Source of the DNA: Candidatus Fimimorpha excrementavium
GTDB lineage: Bacteria > Bacillota > Clostridia > Lachnospirales > Lachnospiraceae
Reading direction: 5' to 3'
Assembly: GCA_018710785.1 (NCBI GenBank)
Contig: DVJD01000012.1
Span: 1-53,714 of the forward strand
Length of the DNA: 53,714 nucleotides
The translations under genes and the position numbers were made by a program. The notes beneath the pieces are model-generated. The model did not search any database, had not been told where the DNA came from, and saw nothing but the letters and a program-made list of their open reading frames with translations. Below are positions 27,438-36,447 of the stretch, in pieces; position 1 is the stretch's first letter, and each line of letters starts with the position of its first letter.

Positions 27438-30218
27438 TTAATTTTTCCAAAATTCCCAAAAATAGTTGGACGACTGGGACTCGGTTTCTGCCTCATCCGA
27501 CTGCCGGGAGCGTTCCTCTTCCCGGGAGGGCGATTCGTCAAAAGAAGCTGCCCGGGTCGTCTCTTTTTCCGAATCGCTGTCATCTTTTGTCTCCCTTTTT
27601 GAATCACTGTCCTTTTGGGTTTCGTCGGTATCATCCTGTCTTTTGGTTTCCTCTTCCGTCTCCGGCTCCTTATGAACATCACAGTAATTGGTGAGATTAT
27701 AAGGAACCGCATTTTGGGTGTCATCCGTGATAGCCGGATTCAGAGGATTATCCCCCAGATCTTCGGGATCAACGACGGTATATACGCGATTCTCTACTAC
27801 GCTTTTCGGACACCAGGAGGTGGACAGCTTATTGGATACCTTACAAACCGAGTAAGAAACATGGCGAGTGCATTTGGTGGTGGGAGCGGTTCCCTTGGCA
27901 AAATATTCGTCATAAACCACACAGCCGTCATCTTTGTCACAGACATCTTTTACGGCCAGCTGGCCGGATTTGCTGCAGATGGTGGCCACCTCCAGGTCGT
28001 TGGCCTGCTCAAATCCGATATCGGTTTTTCCTTCATGGATTTGAGCCATGACTCTCTGCCAGATGACTTTATGATAGTCTCCCTCAGAACCCAGGGTGAC
28101 GGACTCGTCATATCCGGACCAGATACCGCAGGTGACATAGGGAGAGTAGCCGACAAACCAGAGGTCATTGTGATCGGTGGTGGAACCGGATTTTCCGGCC
28201 AGACTCATATTGGGAATCTGGCAAAGCTCTCCGGTGGGAGCGATGCCATGGGAACGCCAAGGGCTGTCGCCGGAGATGGTATCTTCCATGGCCTTTGTCA
28301 GCAGAGACGCAGTGGAACTCTTGATCACAGTATATGTCTCCGGTTCCGACTCCAGAATGACCTGTCCGTTTTGATCCAGAACCCTTGTATAATAAATCGG
28401 TTCTGTGTAGACTCCGCCGTTGGCGATGGAGGCGTAGGCAGCCGTCAGCTCGCTGTTGTAAACACCGTAGGTGATTCCGCCCAGGGCCAGGGAGGGGGTT
28501 CTGTCTTCCGGCACCAGGGTGGTGATCCCGAAGTCTTCGGCGTAGTCGATGCCGACTGCCGGAGTGACGGTATCCATCATACATTTGCTTGCGATGATAT
28601 TCATGGAATAGGCAATACCCTGACGGATATTGGCATACCCCACATAGTCCGTTCCCCACCAGTTGGAGATGGAGTGATTATCCACCGTATAGGGACTGTC
28701 GTAATACGTGGACGCCAGTGTGGCGCCTCCGCTGTCCAGAGCCGGTGCAAACGTGGTGATGACTTTAAAGCAGGAACCGGGCTGGCGTTTGGAATCTGTA
28801 GCGCGGTTTAATGTTAGGCTTCCGGTTTTTTCCCCGCGGCCGCCGGTGAGCGCCAGAACATGGCCGTTGCTCTGATCCATGATGAACATGGATACCTGCG
28901 GCTCCAAAATGGGAGTTAAGGATTCTGAACTGATGGTGTCGCTGCTGCCGACGATGAATTGCTTGAATTGTTCAATATAGGAGTCCATGCTCTCCGTGTC
29001 GTCAAACAGAAGCTGGAAGTTGGTCTGCCCCAGCGTATTTCTGAAATAATTTTCCAGATCCGATTCATTATACGTATCCGTGGTACCGTCTCTGTGCTGC
29101 AGTGTTATGCTGTAGCTCATGGAATACTGGGTGATCGGGTAATTATCGGGATCCTTGGTTTCTTTATCCACAATCGCCTGAATATCAGGATCCATGGTCG
29201 TGTATATACTCAGGCCGCCGCTGTACAGGAGGTTATATGCCTGGGTTTCCGTGTATCCAAGCTGGCTTTGAAGATCAGCCGCCACCTCTTCAAATACGGT
29301 ATCTGTAAAATAGGAAAAAACCTGTGTGGAAGAGGTGTCCGTGGGCGTCATCTGAATTCTGGAATATACATCATCCCGCATGGCTTCGTCGTATTCTTCC
29401 TGTGTGATCATATTGTCCTGCAGCATGTAGTTCAGGACAATCTCCCGCTTCTGCTTGTTCTGGTCCGGATGACGGATGGGATTATACAGGGAAGGATTCT
29501 GGGTGATGGCGGCAAGTACCGCGCATTCCGAAAGCATCAGCTCGGAGACATCTTTGTTGAAATACCGCTTGGACGCGGACTGGACTCCCAGCGTATTGCT
29601 GCCAAGATTGATGGTATTCAGATAATACTGCATGATGGTATTTTTATCCAGCTGCTCTTCCAGTTTCAGGGCAAGATATTGTTCCTGGATTTTGCGCTTC
29701 AGCTTCTCGACAAAATTGGTCTCCAGACCGCCGTCAAAAATATTGTTTTTAATCAGCTGCTGGGTGATGGTGCTGCCCCCTTCGGAAAAATCCCCTGTCG
29801 TGATGCCGACCATGGCAGCACGGAGAATTCCCTTGATATCCACGCCATTGTGTTCCCGGAAACGGGAATCCTCTATGGCGATGAAGGCATTGACCAGATT
29901 CTGCGGAATTTGATCATAAGAGACGTCTTCCCGGTTGGTGCCTTCTTTTACCAATTTCTGCATGACATTGCCGTTGGCATCATAGATGGTGGAATAATGC
30001 CCTTTGGGCTTTACCGCATCAATCAGGGAAATATCCGGAGCGTCGTCCAAAATACTGCGGAAAATTCTGTAACCGGCACAGACGCCGACGATCAGCGCTA
30101 CAACCAGAATGACTAAAAAACTTTTAAAAATAGTAATGCCCACTTTGCGTTTCGTTTTTGGAGCGGTGGAAGTCTGGGCGTTTAGCCGTTCCTTCACCTT
30201 TCTTTTGCCAAAATTCAT
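27438..30218 (-). CDS. Class A penicillin-binding protein (transglycosylase/transpeptidase)
   Basis: About 926 residues; polymerises and cross-links peptidoglycan outside the membrane. A cytoplasmic basic tail is followed by one membrane segment (about 27-51), a GT51 transglycosylase domain with catalytic Glu in IEDSRFREH (E116) and GGSTITQQL near 147-155, then a transpeptidase domain with SCFK (active serine S482), SMN (about 538) and KSG (about 676). The C-terminal 80 residues are a low-complexity Glu/Asp/Ser/Thr/Lys tail ending in an aromatic cluster NYFWEFWKN. The ATG at 30218 follows GGAG; an ATG at 30230 lacks a ribosome site. It is a single gene, divergent from the YigZ gene. Confidence 0.95.
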   Translation of the reverse strand: MNFGKRKVKERLNAQTSTAPKTKRKVGITIFKSFLVILVVALIVGVCAGYRIFRSILDDAPDISLIDAVKPKGHYSTIYDANGNVMQKLVKEGTNREDVSYDQIPQNLVNAFIAIEDSRFREHNGVDIKGILRAAMVGITTGDFSEGGSTITQQLIKNNIFDGGLETNFVEKLKRKIQEQYLALKLEEQLDKNTIMQYYLNTINLGSNTLGVQSASKRYFNKDVSELMLSECAVLAAITQNPSLYNPIRHPDQNKQKREIVLNYMLQDNMITQEEYDEAMRDDVYSRIQMTPTDTSSTQVFSYFTDTVFEEVAADLQSQLGYTETQAYNLLYSGGLSIYTTMDPDIQAIVDKETKDPDNYPITQYSMSYSITLQHRDGTTDTYNESDLENYFRNTLGQTNFQLLFDDTESMDSYIEQFKQFIVGSSDTISSESLTPILEPQVSMFIMDQSNGHVLALTGGRGEKTGSLTLNRATDSKRQPGSCFKVITTFAPALDSGGATLASTYYDSPYTVDNHSISNWWGTDYVGYANIRQGIAYSMNIIASKCMMDTVTPAVGIDYAEDFGITTLVPEDRTPSLALGGITYGVYNSELTAAYASIANGGVYTEPIYYTRVLDQNGQVILESEPETYTVIKSSTASLLTKAMEDTISGDSPWRSHGIAPTGELCQIPNMSLAGKSGSTTDHNDLWFVGYSPYVTCGIWSGYDESVTLGSEGDYHKVIWQRVMAQIHEGKTDIGFEQANDLEVATICSKSGQLAVKDVCDKDDGCVVYDEYFAKGTAPTTKCTRHVSYSVCKVSNKLSTSWCPKSVVENRVYTVVDPEDLGDNPLNPAITDDTQNAVPYNLTNYCDVHKEPETEEETKRQDDTDETQKDSDSKRETKDDSDSEKETTRAASFDESPSREEERSRQSDEAETESQSSNYFWEFWKN

Positions 30219-30271
30219 ACAATTCTCCATTTCAAAGCATAAATCTATGGATTTTCTTGTGTCCTATGGCT

Positions 30272-30300
30272 AGTATACCACATGTGAACGGGGCTGTATA
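30272..30300 (-). promoter_or_regulatory. Promoter of the penicillin-binding protein gene
   Basis: Reverse-strand -10 TATACT (plus 30272-30277) with -35 TATACA (30295-30300), 17-base spacing. A direct repeat GTATACC occurs twice across it. Confidence 0.5.
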
Positions 30301-30332
30301 CCGGATTGACGGGATTTTCCTGCGCTTTTTTG

Positions 30333-30361
30333 TTGTGAAAATGAAGCATATGTATTAAAAT
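30333..30361 (+). promoter_or_regulatory. Promoter of the YigZ-family gene
   Basis: TTGTGA (30333-30338), 17-base spacer, TAAAAT (30356-30361), about 40 bases before the start codon. Confidence 0.5.
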
Positions 30362-30403
30362 AAAAGCGATAAAAGGTCTATTTTGCAGGAATTGAGGAAT
30401 ACT

Positions 30404-31060
30404 ATGGTAAAAGAATACAAAACAATCTATGAGGATGGGGCGGGAGAGATCGTGGAAAAAAAGTCCCGTTTTATCTGCCACATTTTCCATGTAACCTCCC
30501 AGGAGGAAGCCGAGGCCATTCTGGAAAAAATGCGGAAAAAATACTGGGATGCAACGCACAATTGCTATGCGTACTGTATCGGCAAAAAGCAGGAATTGAT
30601 GCGCTGTTCCGACGACGGCGAACCGGCGCAGACGGCAGGACGTCCCATGCTGGATGTGCTGGCCGGACAGAAGCTGTGCGATGTGCTGGCGGTGGTCACG
30701 AGATATTTTGGCGGGACATTGCTTGGCACGGGAGGGCTGGTCCGCGCATACGGAGGCGCTGTCAAAGAAGGACTGAACCATTCCGTGATCGTGGAAAAGA
30801 AGCTGGCCGATTTATTAAGGGTTACAGTGGATTATACGGGAATCGGAAAAATCCAGTATCTGCTGGGACAGGAAGGCCTGGTACCCACGGACAGTGAATA
30901 TGGAGAATGTGTGAATGTGACTGTCCCTGTACCGGTGGATGATGCGGAACGGATTCGTGCCGCAATCACAGAGGGAACCAATGGAAAAGCCAGGATGGAA
31001 GTTCTGAAACAGCTCTATTACGGCAATGTGGACGGCCGGACTCTGCTGTTCGAAGAGTGA
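30404..31060 (+). CDS. YigZ/IMPACT family protein
   Basis: A 218-residue protein with an N-terminal IMPACT/UPF0029 domain (residues 1-125: KKSRFICHIF, DATHNCYAY, DDGEPAQTAGRPML, VVTRYFGGTLLGTGGLVRAY) and a C-terminal EF-G domain IV-like domain. The family is thought to bind ribosomes or translation factors; its molecular role in bacteria is not settled. The ATG at 30404 follows GAGG by six bases; an upstream TTG start at 30383 is less likely. The length and domains are complete. Confidence 0.9.
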   Translation: MVKEYKTIYEDGAGEIVEKKSRFICHIFHVTSQEEAEAILEKMRKKYWDATHNCYAYCIGKKQELMRCSDDGEPAQTAGRPMLDVLAGQKLCDVLAVVTRYFGGTLLGTGGLVRAYGGAVKEGLNHSVIVEKKLADLLRVTVDYTGIGKIQYLLGQEGLVPTDSEYGECVNVTVPVPVDDAERIRAAITEGTNGKARMEVLKQLYYGNVDGRTLLFEE

Positions 31061-31133
31061 CCTTGGAAACGATTCACAGGAGACTGCGGAAAGGGACTGT
31101 CTGACCAGTATGAGCGGCAGGAAAAAGTGGTGA

Positions 31134-31865
31134 ATGATGATAAAAATAGGAATTTGTGATGATGATTTGAAATCTGCCGGACTGATTCAGCGCTATCTGG
31201 AAGAACTGGAGCAGAAATATCAGTATAAACTGGAAATCGAAGTCTATTCTTCCGGGGAGGAACTGATTCAGGATTACGAGGAGGGTTCCGGATTTGATCT
31301 GATTTATCTGGATATCGAAATGAAGCAAATGGATGGGATCGAGACCGCCCGCTGGATTCGGGAACACCAGTATCATATGCTTTTGATTTACATTTCCAGT
31401 TATGATACGTATCTGAAACAGCTGTTTGAGGTGGAGCCATTCCGCTTTCTGCAGAAACCGGTTTCCATGGAGGAATTTGAACCGGTTTTTTTAAAAGCAG
31501 TGGAACGGATCAAAGAGCAGAAGGGAGAATATTTCCGATTCCAGTCGGGGCGCAACATGATCAATCTTTTGTGCCGGGATATCCTATATATGGAAAGCTC
31601 TGGAAGAAAGGTGATCGTCCATACCATAAACCGGACATACGAATATTATGATAAACTGGATCATGTGGAAGAACAGCTGAATGGAATGCGTTTTGTGAGA
31701 ATTCATAAGGCATATCTCGTGAATATGGACAATGTGGAGGCCTTTCAGTATGAACGGCTTTCGTTAAAGGATGGGACCATATTAAATATCAGTGAAAAGA
31801 ACCGGCCGAGAATCCGCAGCATTTTCTGGAATTACTGCCACGGGGAGGAGACAAATGGCAGATAA
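31134..31865 (+). CDS. LytTR-family response regulator
   Basis: A 243-residue response regulator. The receiver domain has acidic D9-D10, phospho-acceptor D60 in LIYLDIEM, and the conserved lysine in FLQKPVS. The C-terminal LytTR DNA-binding domain runs from about 133 (FRFQSGRNMINLLCRDILYMESSGRK) to 235. AgrA-, ComE- and VirR-type regulators share this plan and often control peptide-induced or virulence and bacteriocin functions. The start is an ATG doublet at 31134/31137. It overlaps the histidine kinase gene by 11 bases, so they form a coupled two-component system. No signal-peptide gene is visible nearby. Confidence 0.93.
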   Translation: MMIKIGICDDDLKSAGLIQRYLEELEQKYQYKLEIEVYSSGEELIQDYEEGSGFDLIYLDIEMKQMDGIETARWIREHQYHMLLIYISSYDTYLKQLFEVEPFRFLQKPVSMEEFEPVFLKAVERIKEQKGEYFRFQSGRNMINLLCRDILYMESSGRKVIVHTINRTYEYYDKLDHVEEQLNGMRFVRIHKAYLVNMDNVEAFQYERLSLKDGTILNISEKNRPRIRSIFWNYCHGEETNGR

Positions 31866-32781
31866 ATTGCTTTTTATTCTTTTGAATATATTCTATATTT
31901 ATATCAGCTATGGGTATTATATGCTTTTTTGGAACAGAAAAAAGGACCGGCGGATTTTCATGGTGGTTGGATGGCTGACCATTTTTTTGGTACTCAACTG
32001 TGCCTACCGTCTGGTATCCAATCGAAATGACTGGATCCAGTTTTCAGCCACCATTTCCATCACATTCATTCTGGCGGCCGGTGTGGTCATACAGAACTGG
32101 CTGAACCATGTCATTGACCGGGCGGACTCTTATCAAAATTATTTGAACCGCCAGCTGGCAGGCTATTATGCCAGACAATTTCAGGAGATTGAGAGAAACC
32201 AGGAAAGGACCAGGATCCAGCGCCATGAATTGAAAAACAGCTATATCACCATAGAAACGATGGCAAAGCAGGGAGATACGGACGGGATCATCGCGTTTGT
32301 CCATGAATGCTTTCGGGAACTGGATGACCATTATTCCGTCGTGCACACGGGCAATATGGCGGTGGATGCGGTGCTGAATTATAAGTTTGGCATGACAAAA
32401 CAGCTTGGCATCCGCACCGAGCAGCATCTGAATATTCCCACGGAGATGAATTTGAGCCCTGTGGTCATATGCGGGGTTCTGGGAAATGGGATGGACAATG
32501 CCATGGAAGCCTGCCGCAAGCTGCCGGAAGAAGACCGATGGATTTTTGTATCCATGGAGGTGGAAAAGAGAAATCTGTTCATCGAAATCGTCAACACATT
32601 TGACGGGAAAATTCGTTCCGACAAGAAGGGAAATATTCAGACGCGCAAGGAAGACCGCGCCAATCACGGATTCGGACTGGATGTGATGCGCCGTCTTTTG
32701 GAAGAAAAAAATGGAACGATGATGATCCGCTGGGAAAACAATCGGTTTCATCTCCAGGTGATTGTATACCATGTGATTTAA
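31855..32781 (+). CDS. GHKL sensor histidine kinase
   Basis: A 308-residue AgrC/DcuS-like GHKL kinase. It has three membrane segments (about 5-26, 33-54 and 61-83), fewer than the five to six of typical AgrC proteins. The phospho-acceptor His is H124 in QRHELKNSY; the ATPase N-box is GNGMDNAMEAC (210-220) and the G-box is GFGLDVMRRLLEE. ATG at 31855 follows GGGGAGGAG and overlaps the response regulator stop. It phosphorylates the LytTR regulator encoded just before it. The stimulus is unknown. A good terminator follows. Confidence 0.9.
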   Translation: MADKLLFILLNIFYIYISYGYYMLFWNRKKDRRIFMVVGWLTIFLVLNCAYRLVSNRNDWIQFSATISITFILAAGVVIQNWLNHVIDRADSYQNYLNRQLAGYYARQFQEIERNQERTRIQRHELKNSYITIETMAKQGDTDGIIAFVHECFRELDDHYSVVHTGNMAVDAVLNYKFGMTKQLGIRTEQHLNIPTEMNLSPVVICGVLGNGMDNAMEACRKLPEEDRWIFVSMEVEKRNLFIEIVNTFDGKIRSDKKGNIQTRKEDRANHGFGLDVMRRLLEEKNGTMMIRWENNRFHLQVIVYHVI

Positions 32782-32804
32782 GCTGGCGCAGCCGTAAAAA
32801 TGAC

Positions 32805-32851
32805 AAAAACAGCCATGATCCATTACATCCGTGTGTCATGGCTGTTTTTTT
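32805..32851 (+). terminator. Terminator after the LytTR/GHKL system
   Basis: AAAAACAGCCATGA pairs with TCATGGCTGTTTTT, followed by further T. A textbook intrinsic terminator. Confidence 0.88.
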
Positions 32852-32895
32852 GTGGTATTTTGTAAGTACCGTAAAGAAAGGAGGGAGATGAGAAG

Positions 32896-33333
32896 ATGGA
32901 AGTTATCAGTTGGCTGATCGTTTTTATCATACTGATAGGCGCGGAACTGGCCACGCTGCAGCTGGTGTCAATCTGGTTTGCGGTAGGAGCTTTGGGAGCA
33001 CTGGCGGCCTCTCTTTTGGGCGCGGGAATTGAAATTCAGCTTATCATTTTCATTGCGGTCTCATTGATTCTTTTGATTTTGATGAAGCCAGTAACTTCCC
33101 GTATTATGAAAAAGCATGTAACCAAAACCAATGCGGACAGCCTGATCGGACAGACCGGAAAAGTGACGAGTCTGATCAATAATCTGGCCGGCTACGGCAC
33201 CGTGGTGGTCAGGGGACAGGAGTGGACGGCAGCTTCCGTGGATGACCAGGTGGTGATTGAAGAAGGAACCAATGTGGTAATCCGCAGAATCAGCGGTGTG
33301 AAATTGATTGTTGAGGCAAAAAAGGAGGAATAA
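32896..33333 (+). CDS. NfeD-family membrane protein
   Basis: A 145-residue protein with two or three N-terminal membrane segments (about 4-25, 24-44 and 48-66) and a C-terminal OB-fold (about 80-140: GQTGKVTSLINNLAGYGTVVV, VVIRRISGVKLIV). Short NfeD proteins work next to SPFH/stomatin proteins to organise membrane microdomains. The SPFH gene follows four bases after the stop, supporting that pairing. GGAGGG precedes the ATG. Confidence 0.92.
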   Translation: MEVISWLIVFIILIGAELATLQLVSIWFAVGALGALAASLLGAGIEIQLIIFIAVSLILLILMKPVTSRIMKKHVTKTNADSLIGQTGKVTSLINNLAGYGTVVVRGQEWTAASVDDQVVIEEGTNVVIRRISGVKLIVEAKKEE

Positions 33334-33337
33334 GTGT

Positions 33338-34285
33338 ATGTTAAGTGCTGATATTATAAGTCCTGGCTTTATAGCGGTTATCGTGATTTTAATCGTTATT
33401 CTGTTAATTTTGAGTTCTTGTATCAAAATCGTACCTCAGGCAACCGCCATGGTAGTCGAACGACTGGGCGGATATCTTGCGACATGGAGTGTCGGTGTTC
33501 ATTTTAAGATTCCGTTTATCGACCGCGTTGCGAGAAAAGTAATTTTAAAAGAACAGGTTGTGGATTTCGCTCCCCAGCCGGTGATTACAAAAGATAATGT
33601 TACCATGCGGATCGACACGGTGGTATTCTTTCAGATTACCGATCCAAAGCTTTATGCATATGGTGTGGAAAATCCGATCATGGCCATTGAAAATCTGACC
33701 GCCACCACACTCCGTAATATCATCGGTGATCTGGATCTGGACCAGACGCTGACATCCAGAGAAACCATCAATACGAAGATCCGTTCTTCTCTGGACGTGG
33801 CAACGGACCCATGGGGAATCAAAGTAAACCGTGTGGAATTGAAAAACATCATTCCGCCGGCTGCCATCCAGGATGCCATGGAAAAACAGATGAAGGCAGA
33901 GCGTGAACGGCGTGAGGCCATCCTTCGCGCAGAAGGAGAAAAGAAGTCCACGATTCTGGTGGCAGAAGGTAAGAAAGAATCGGCGATTCTGGACGCGGAA
34001 GCGGAAAAACAGGCGGCTATCCTCCGCGCTGAGGCGAAGAAGGAAGCCATGATCCGTGAGGCAGAAGGTCAGGCGACAGCGACCTTAAAGATCCAGCAGG
34101 CCAATGCCGATGGTATCCGCTTCATCAAAGAGGCAGGCGCCGATGACGCAGTCATCCAGCTGAAGAGTCTGGAAGCCTTCGCCAAGGCCGCGGATGGAAA
34201 GGCCACCAAGATCATCATTCCGTCCGAGATTCAGAGCTTGGCCGGTATGGTAAAAAGCATCACAGAAGTAGGAACGGATGCATAA
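33338..34285 (+). CDS. SPFH/stomatin-like membrane protein
   Basis: A 315-residue SPFH protein of the QmcA/stomatin group. It has one N-terminal membrane segment (about 9-30), an SPFH domain (about 30-190: VPQATAMVVERLGGYLAT, DLDLDQTLTSRETIN), an Ala/Glu-rich coiled coil of repeated AEGEKKS/AEAKKEA units (about 195-255) and a C-terminal tail. Such proteins oligomerise at membrane microdomains and regulate proteases or lipid organisation. The ATG at 33338 follows AAAGGAGGAA. It is co-transcribed with the NfeD gene. Confidence 0.94.
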   Translation: MLSADIISPGFIAVIVILIVILLILSSCIKIVPQATAMVVERLGGYLATWSVGVHFKIPFIDRVARKVILKEQVVDFAPQPVITKDNVTMRIDTVVFFQITDPKLYAYGVENPIMAIENLTATTLRNIIGDLDLDQTLTSRETINTKIRSSLDVATDPWGIKVNRVELKNIIPPAAIQDAMEKQMKAERERREAILRAEGEKKSTILVAEGKKESAILDAEAEKQAAILRAEAKKEAMIREAEGQATATLKIQQANADGIRFIKEAGADDAVIQLKSLEAFAKAADGKATKIIIPSEIQSLAGMVKSITEVGTDA

Positions 34286-34333
34286 GAGAACGAGTTATTC
34301 AGTACGGTATGAGTAGAAAAGTATGGGGAATCA

Positions 34334-34388
34334 GGTGCCGCTGCATGGTGTCTGCTTTGGCAGGCAGGGTGTGGCGGCACCATTTTTG
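34334..34388 (+). terminator. Terminator after the SPFH gene
   Basis: GGTGCCGC (34334-34341) pairs with GCGGCACC (34374-34381), then ATTTTTG. The long loop contains further short pairings. Confidence 0.7.
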
Positions 34389-34403
34389 CGGCGGAAAAAT
34401 CCC

Positions 34404-34431
34404 TTGCATTCCTGAAAAATTGTGATAGAAT
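34404..34431 (+). promoter_or_regulatory. Promoter of typA
   Basis: TTGCAT (34404-34409) and TAGAAT (34426-34431) with a 16-base spacer, about 100 bases before the typA start codon. Confidence 0.5.
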
Positions 34432-34528
34432 ATAAAAGTTAGTGCAGCCATCTGTCCGGATGAGCTGCAAAGGGAAATACAGAAGATCTGTTTTTATGCG
34501 TTGTGTGCATGTGGAAATGAGGATTGTT

Positions 34529-36358
34529 ATGAATATGAAACGAGAAGATATCAGAAATATTGCCATTATTGCCCATGTCGATCATGGCAAAACCACATTG
34601 GTGGACCAGCTGCTGAAGCAAAGCGGGGTGTTCCGTGCCAATCAGGAAGTGCAGGAACGCGTCATGGACTCCAATGATATTGAAAGAGAGAGGGGAATCA
34701 CCATTCTCTCCAAAAACACGGCTGTGTTTTATAAAGATACCAAGATTAATATTATTGATACCCCGGGCCATGCGGATTTCGGCGGTGAAGTGGAGCGTGT
34801 CCTGAAGATGGTGAACGGCGTGATCCTGGTGGTGGATGCCTATGAAGGCGCCATGCCTCAGACCAAATTTGTACTGAGAAAGGCCCTGGAGCTGGATCTT
34901 TCCGTCATCGTCTGCATCAATAAGATTGACCGGCCGGAAGCCAGACCGGAAGAGGTGATCGACGAAGTACTGGAACTTTTGATGGATCTGGATGCCAGCG
35001 ACGAGCAGCTGGACTGCCCGTTTGTCTTCGCTTCCGCAAAGGGCGGATATGCCATGAAGAATCTGGATGATCCAAGGGAAAATATGGTTCCTCTGTTTGA
35101 AACCATCATCGATCATATCCCGGCGCCGGAAGGCGATCCGGAGGCGCCGACCCAGGTGCTGATCAGTACTATTGACTACAATGAGTATGTGGGAAGAATC
35201 GGCGTGGGTAAGGTAGACAACGGAAAGCTGAAAGTAAATCAGGACTGCGTTCTGGTGAACCACCATGATCCGGATAAGAAAAAGAGAGTCAAAATCAGCA
35301 AGCTGTATGAGTTTGACGGTCTGAATAAGGTGGAGGTACAGGAAGCTTCCATCGGCTCCATCGTGGCCATTTCCGGTATCGCGGATATCCACATCGGAGA
35401 CACCATCTGCTCCCCGGAGAATCCGGTTCCCATTCCGTTCCAGAAGATTTCAGAGCCGACCATCGCCATGCAGTTTATGGTCAATGACAGCCCTCTGGCC
35501 GGACAGGAAGGAAAATTTGTGACCTCCAGACATCTGAGAGACCGGCTGTTTCGCGAGCTGAACACCGATGTTTCCCTTCGCGTGGAAGAGACCGATAACA
35601 TGGACTGCTTCAAAGTTTCCGGCCGCGGTGAGCTGCATCTGTCTGTCCTGATTGAAAATATGAGAAGAGAGGGCTATGAATTTGCAGTCAGCAAGGCAGA
35701 AGTCCTGACAAAGAGAGATGAGAGAAACCGCGTCCTGGAGCCCATGGAGCTGGCTTATATCGATGTCCCGGAAGAATTTGCCGGAAGTGTCATCCAAAAA
35801 CTGAGCAGCCGTAAGGGCGAGCTTCAGGGAATGAGTACGGCGCAGGGCGGATATACCAGATTGGAATTCCGCATTCCTTCCAGAGGTTTGATCGGATACC
35901 GCGGGGAGTTTATGACCGATACCAAAGGAAATGGTATCATGAATACCATTTTCGATGATTATGATTTATATAAGGGAGATATCCAGTATAGAAAACAGGG
36001 TTCCATTATCTCCTTTGAGACGGGAGAATCCATCACGTATGGTCTGTTTAATGCTCAGGAGAGAGGGACGTTATTTATCGGGCCGGGAGAAAAGGTATAT
36101 GCCGGTATGGTTATCGGACAGACCGGAAAACCGGAAGATGTGGAAGTCAACGTTTGCAAGAAAAAGCAGCTGACCAACACGCGTGCATCCGGATCGGATG
36201 ACGCGCTGAAGCTGACGACGCCAAAGAAAATGAGCCTGGAACAGTGTCTGGATTTCATTGATACCGATGAGCTTTTGGAAGTGACGCCCACAAGCCTGCG
36301 CATCCGCAAAAAAATTCTGGACCCTACCCTGAGAAAGAGAGCAGCCATCCGCAAATAA
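34529..36358 (+). CDS. typA: Translational GTPase TypA/BipA
   Basis: A 609-residue ribosome-binding GTPase involved in ribosome assembly and stress adaptation. G1 AHVDHGKTT is near residues 13-21, the switch region RGITILSKNT near 54-63, G3 DTPGHADFG near 77-85, and G4 NKIDRP near 131-136. EF-G-like domains II, III and V are followed by the TypA-specific C-terminal domain ending SLRIRKKILDPTLRKRA. The ATG at 34529 follows GAGG by six bases; the longer upstream open frame begins before the likely transcript start. It stands alone. Confidence 0.97.
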   Translation: MNMKREDIRNIAIIAHVDHGKTTLVDQLLKQSGVFRANQEVQERVMDSNDIERERGITILSKNTAVFYKDTKINIIDTPGHADFGGEVERVLKMVNGVILVVDAYEGAMPQTKFVLRKALELDLSVIVCINKIDRPEARPEEVIDEVLELLMDLDASDEQLDCPFVFASAKGGYAMKNLDDPRENMVPLFETIIDHIPAPEGDPEAPTQVLISTIDYNEYVGRIGVGKVDNGKLKVNQDCVLVNHHDPDKKKRVKISKLYEFDGLNKVEVQEASIGSIVAISGIADIHIGDTICSPENPVPIPFQKISEPTIAMQFMVNDSPLAGQEGKFVTSRHLRDRLFRELNTDVSLRVEETDNMDCFKVSGRGELHLSVLIENMRREGYEFAVSKAEVLTKRDERNRVLEPMELAYIDVPEEFAGSVIQKLSSRKGELQGMSTAQGGYTRLEFRIPSRGLIGYRGEFMTDTKGNGIMNTIFDDYDLYKGDIQYRKQGSIISFETGESITYGLFNAQERGTLFIGPGEKVYAGMVIGQTGKPEDVEVNVCKKKQLTNTRASGSDDALKLTTPKKMSLEQCLDFIDTDELLEVTPTSLRIRKKILDPTLRKRAAIRK

Positions 36359-36447
36359 GGGTGAAAAAAGCTCTGTAAAAATGGATGGAGTTATGATATA
36401 CTAGTTGCATGAAATCCACATCGGATAGAAAGAAAGGAGTCATTCCA

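Noticed and set aside
28959-30116. Long open frames antisense to the penicillin-binding protein gene
   Set aside because: They have no ribosome sites and their codon pattern mirrors the real gene on the other strand, which has all PBP motifs.
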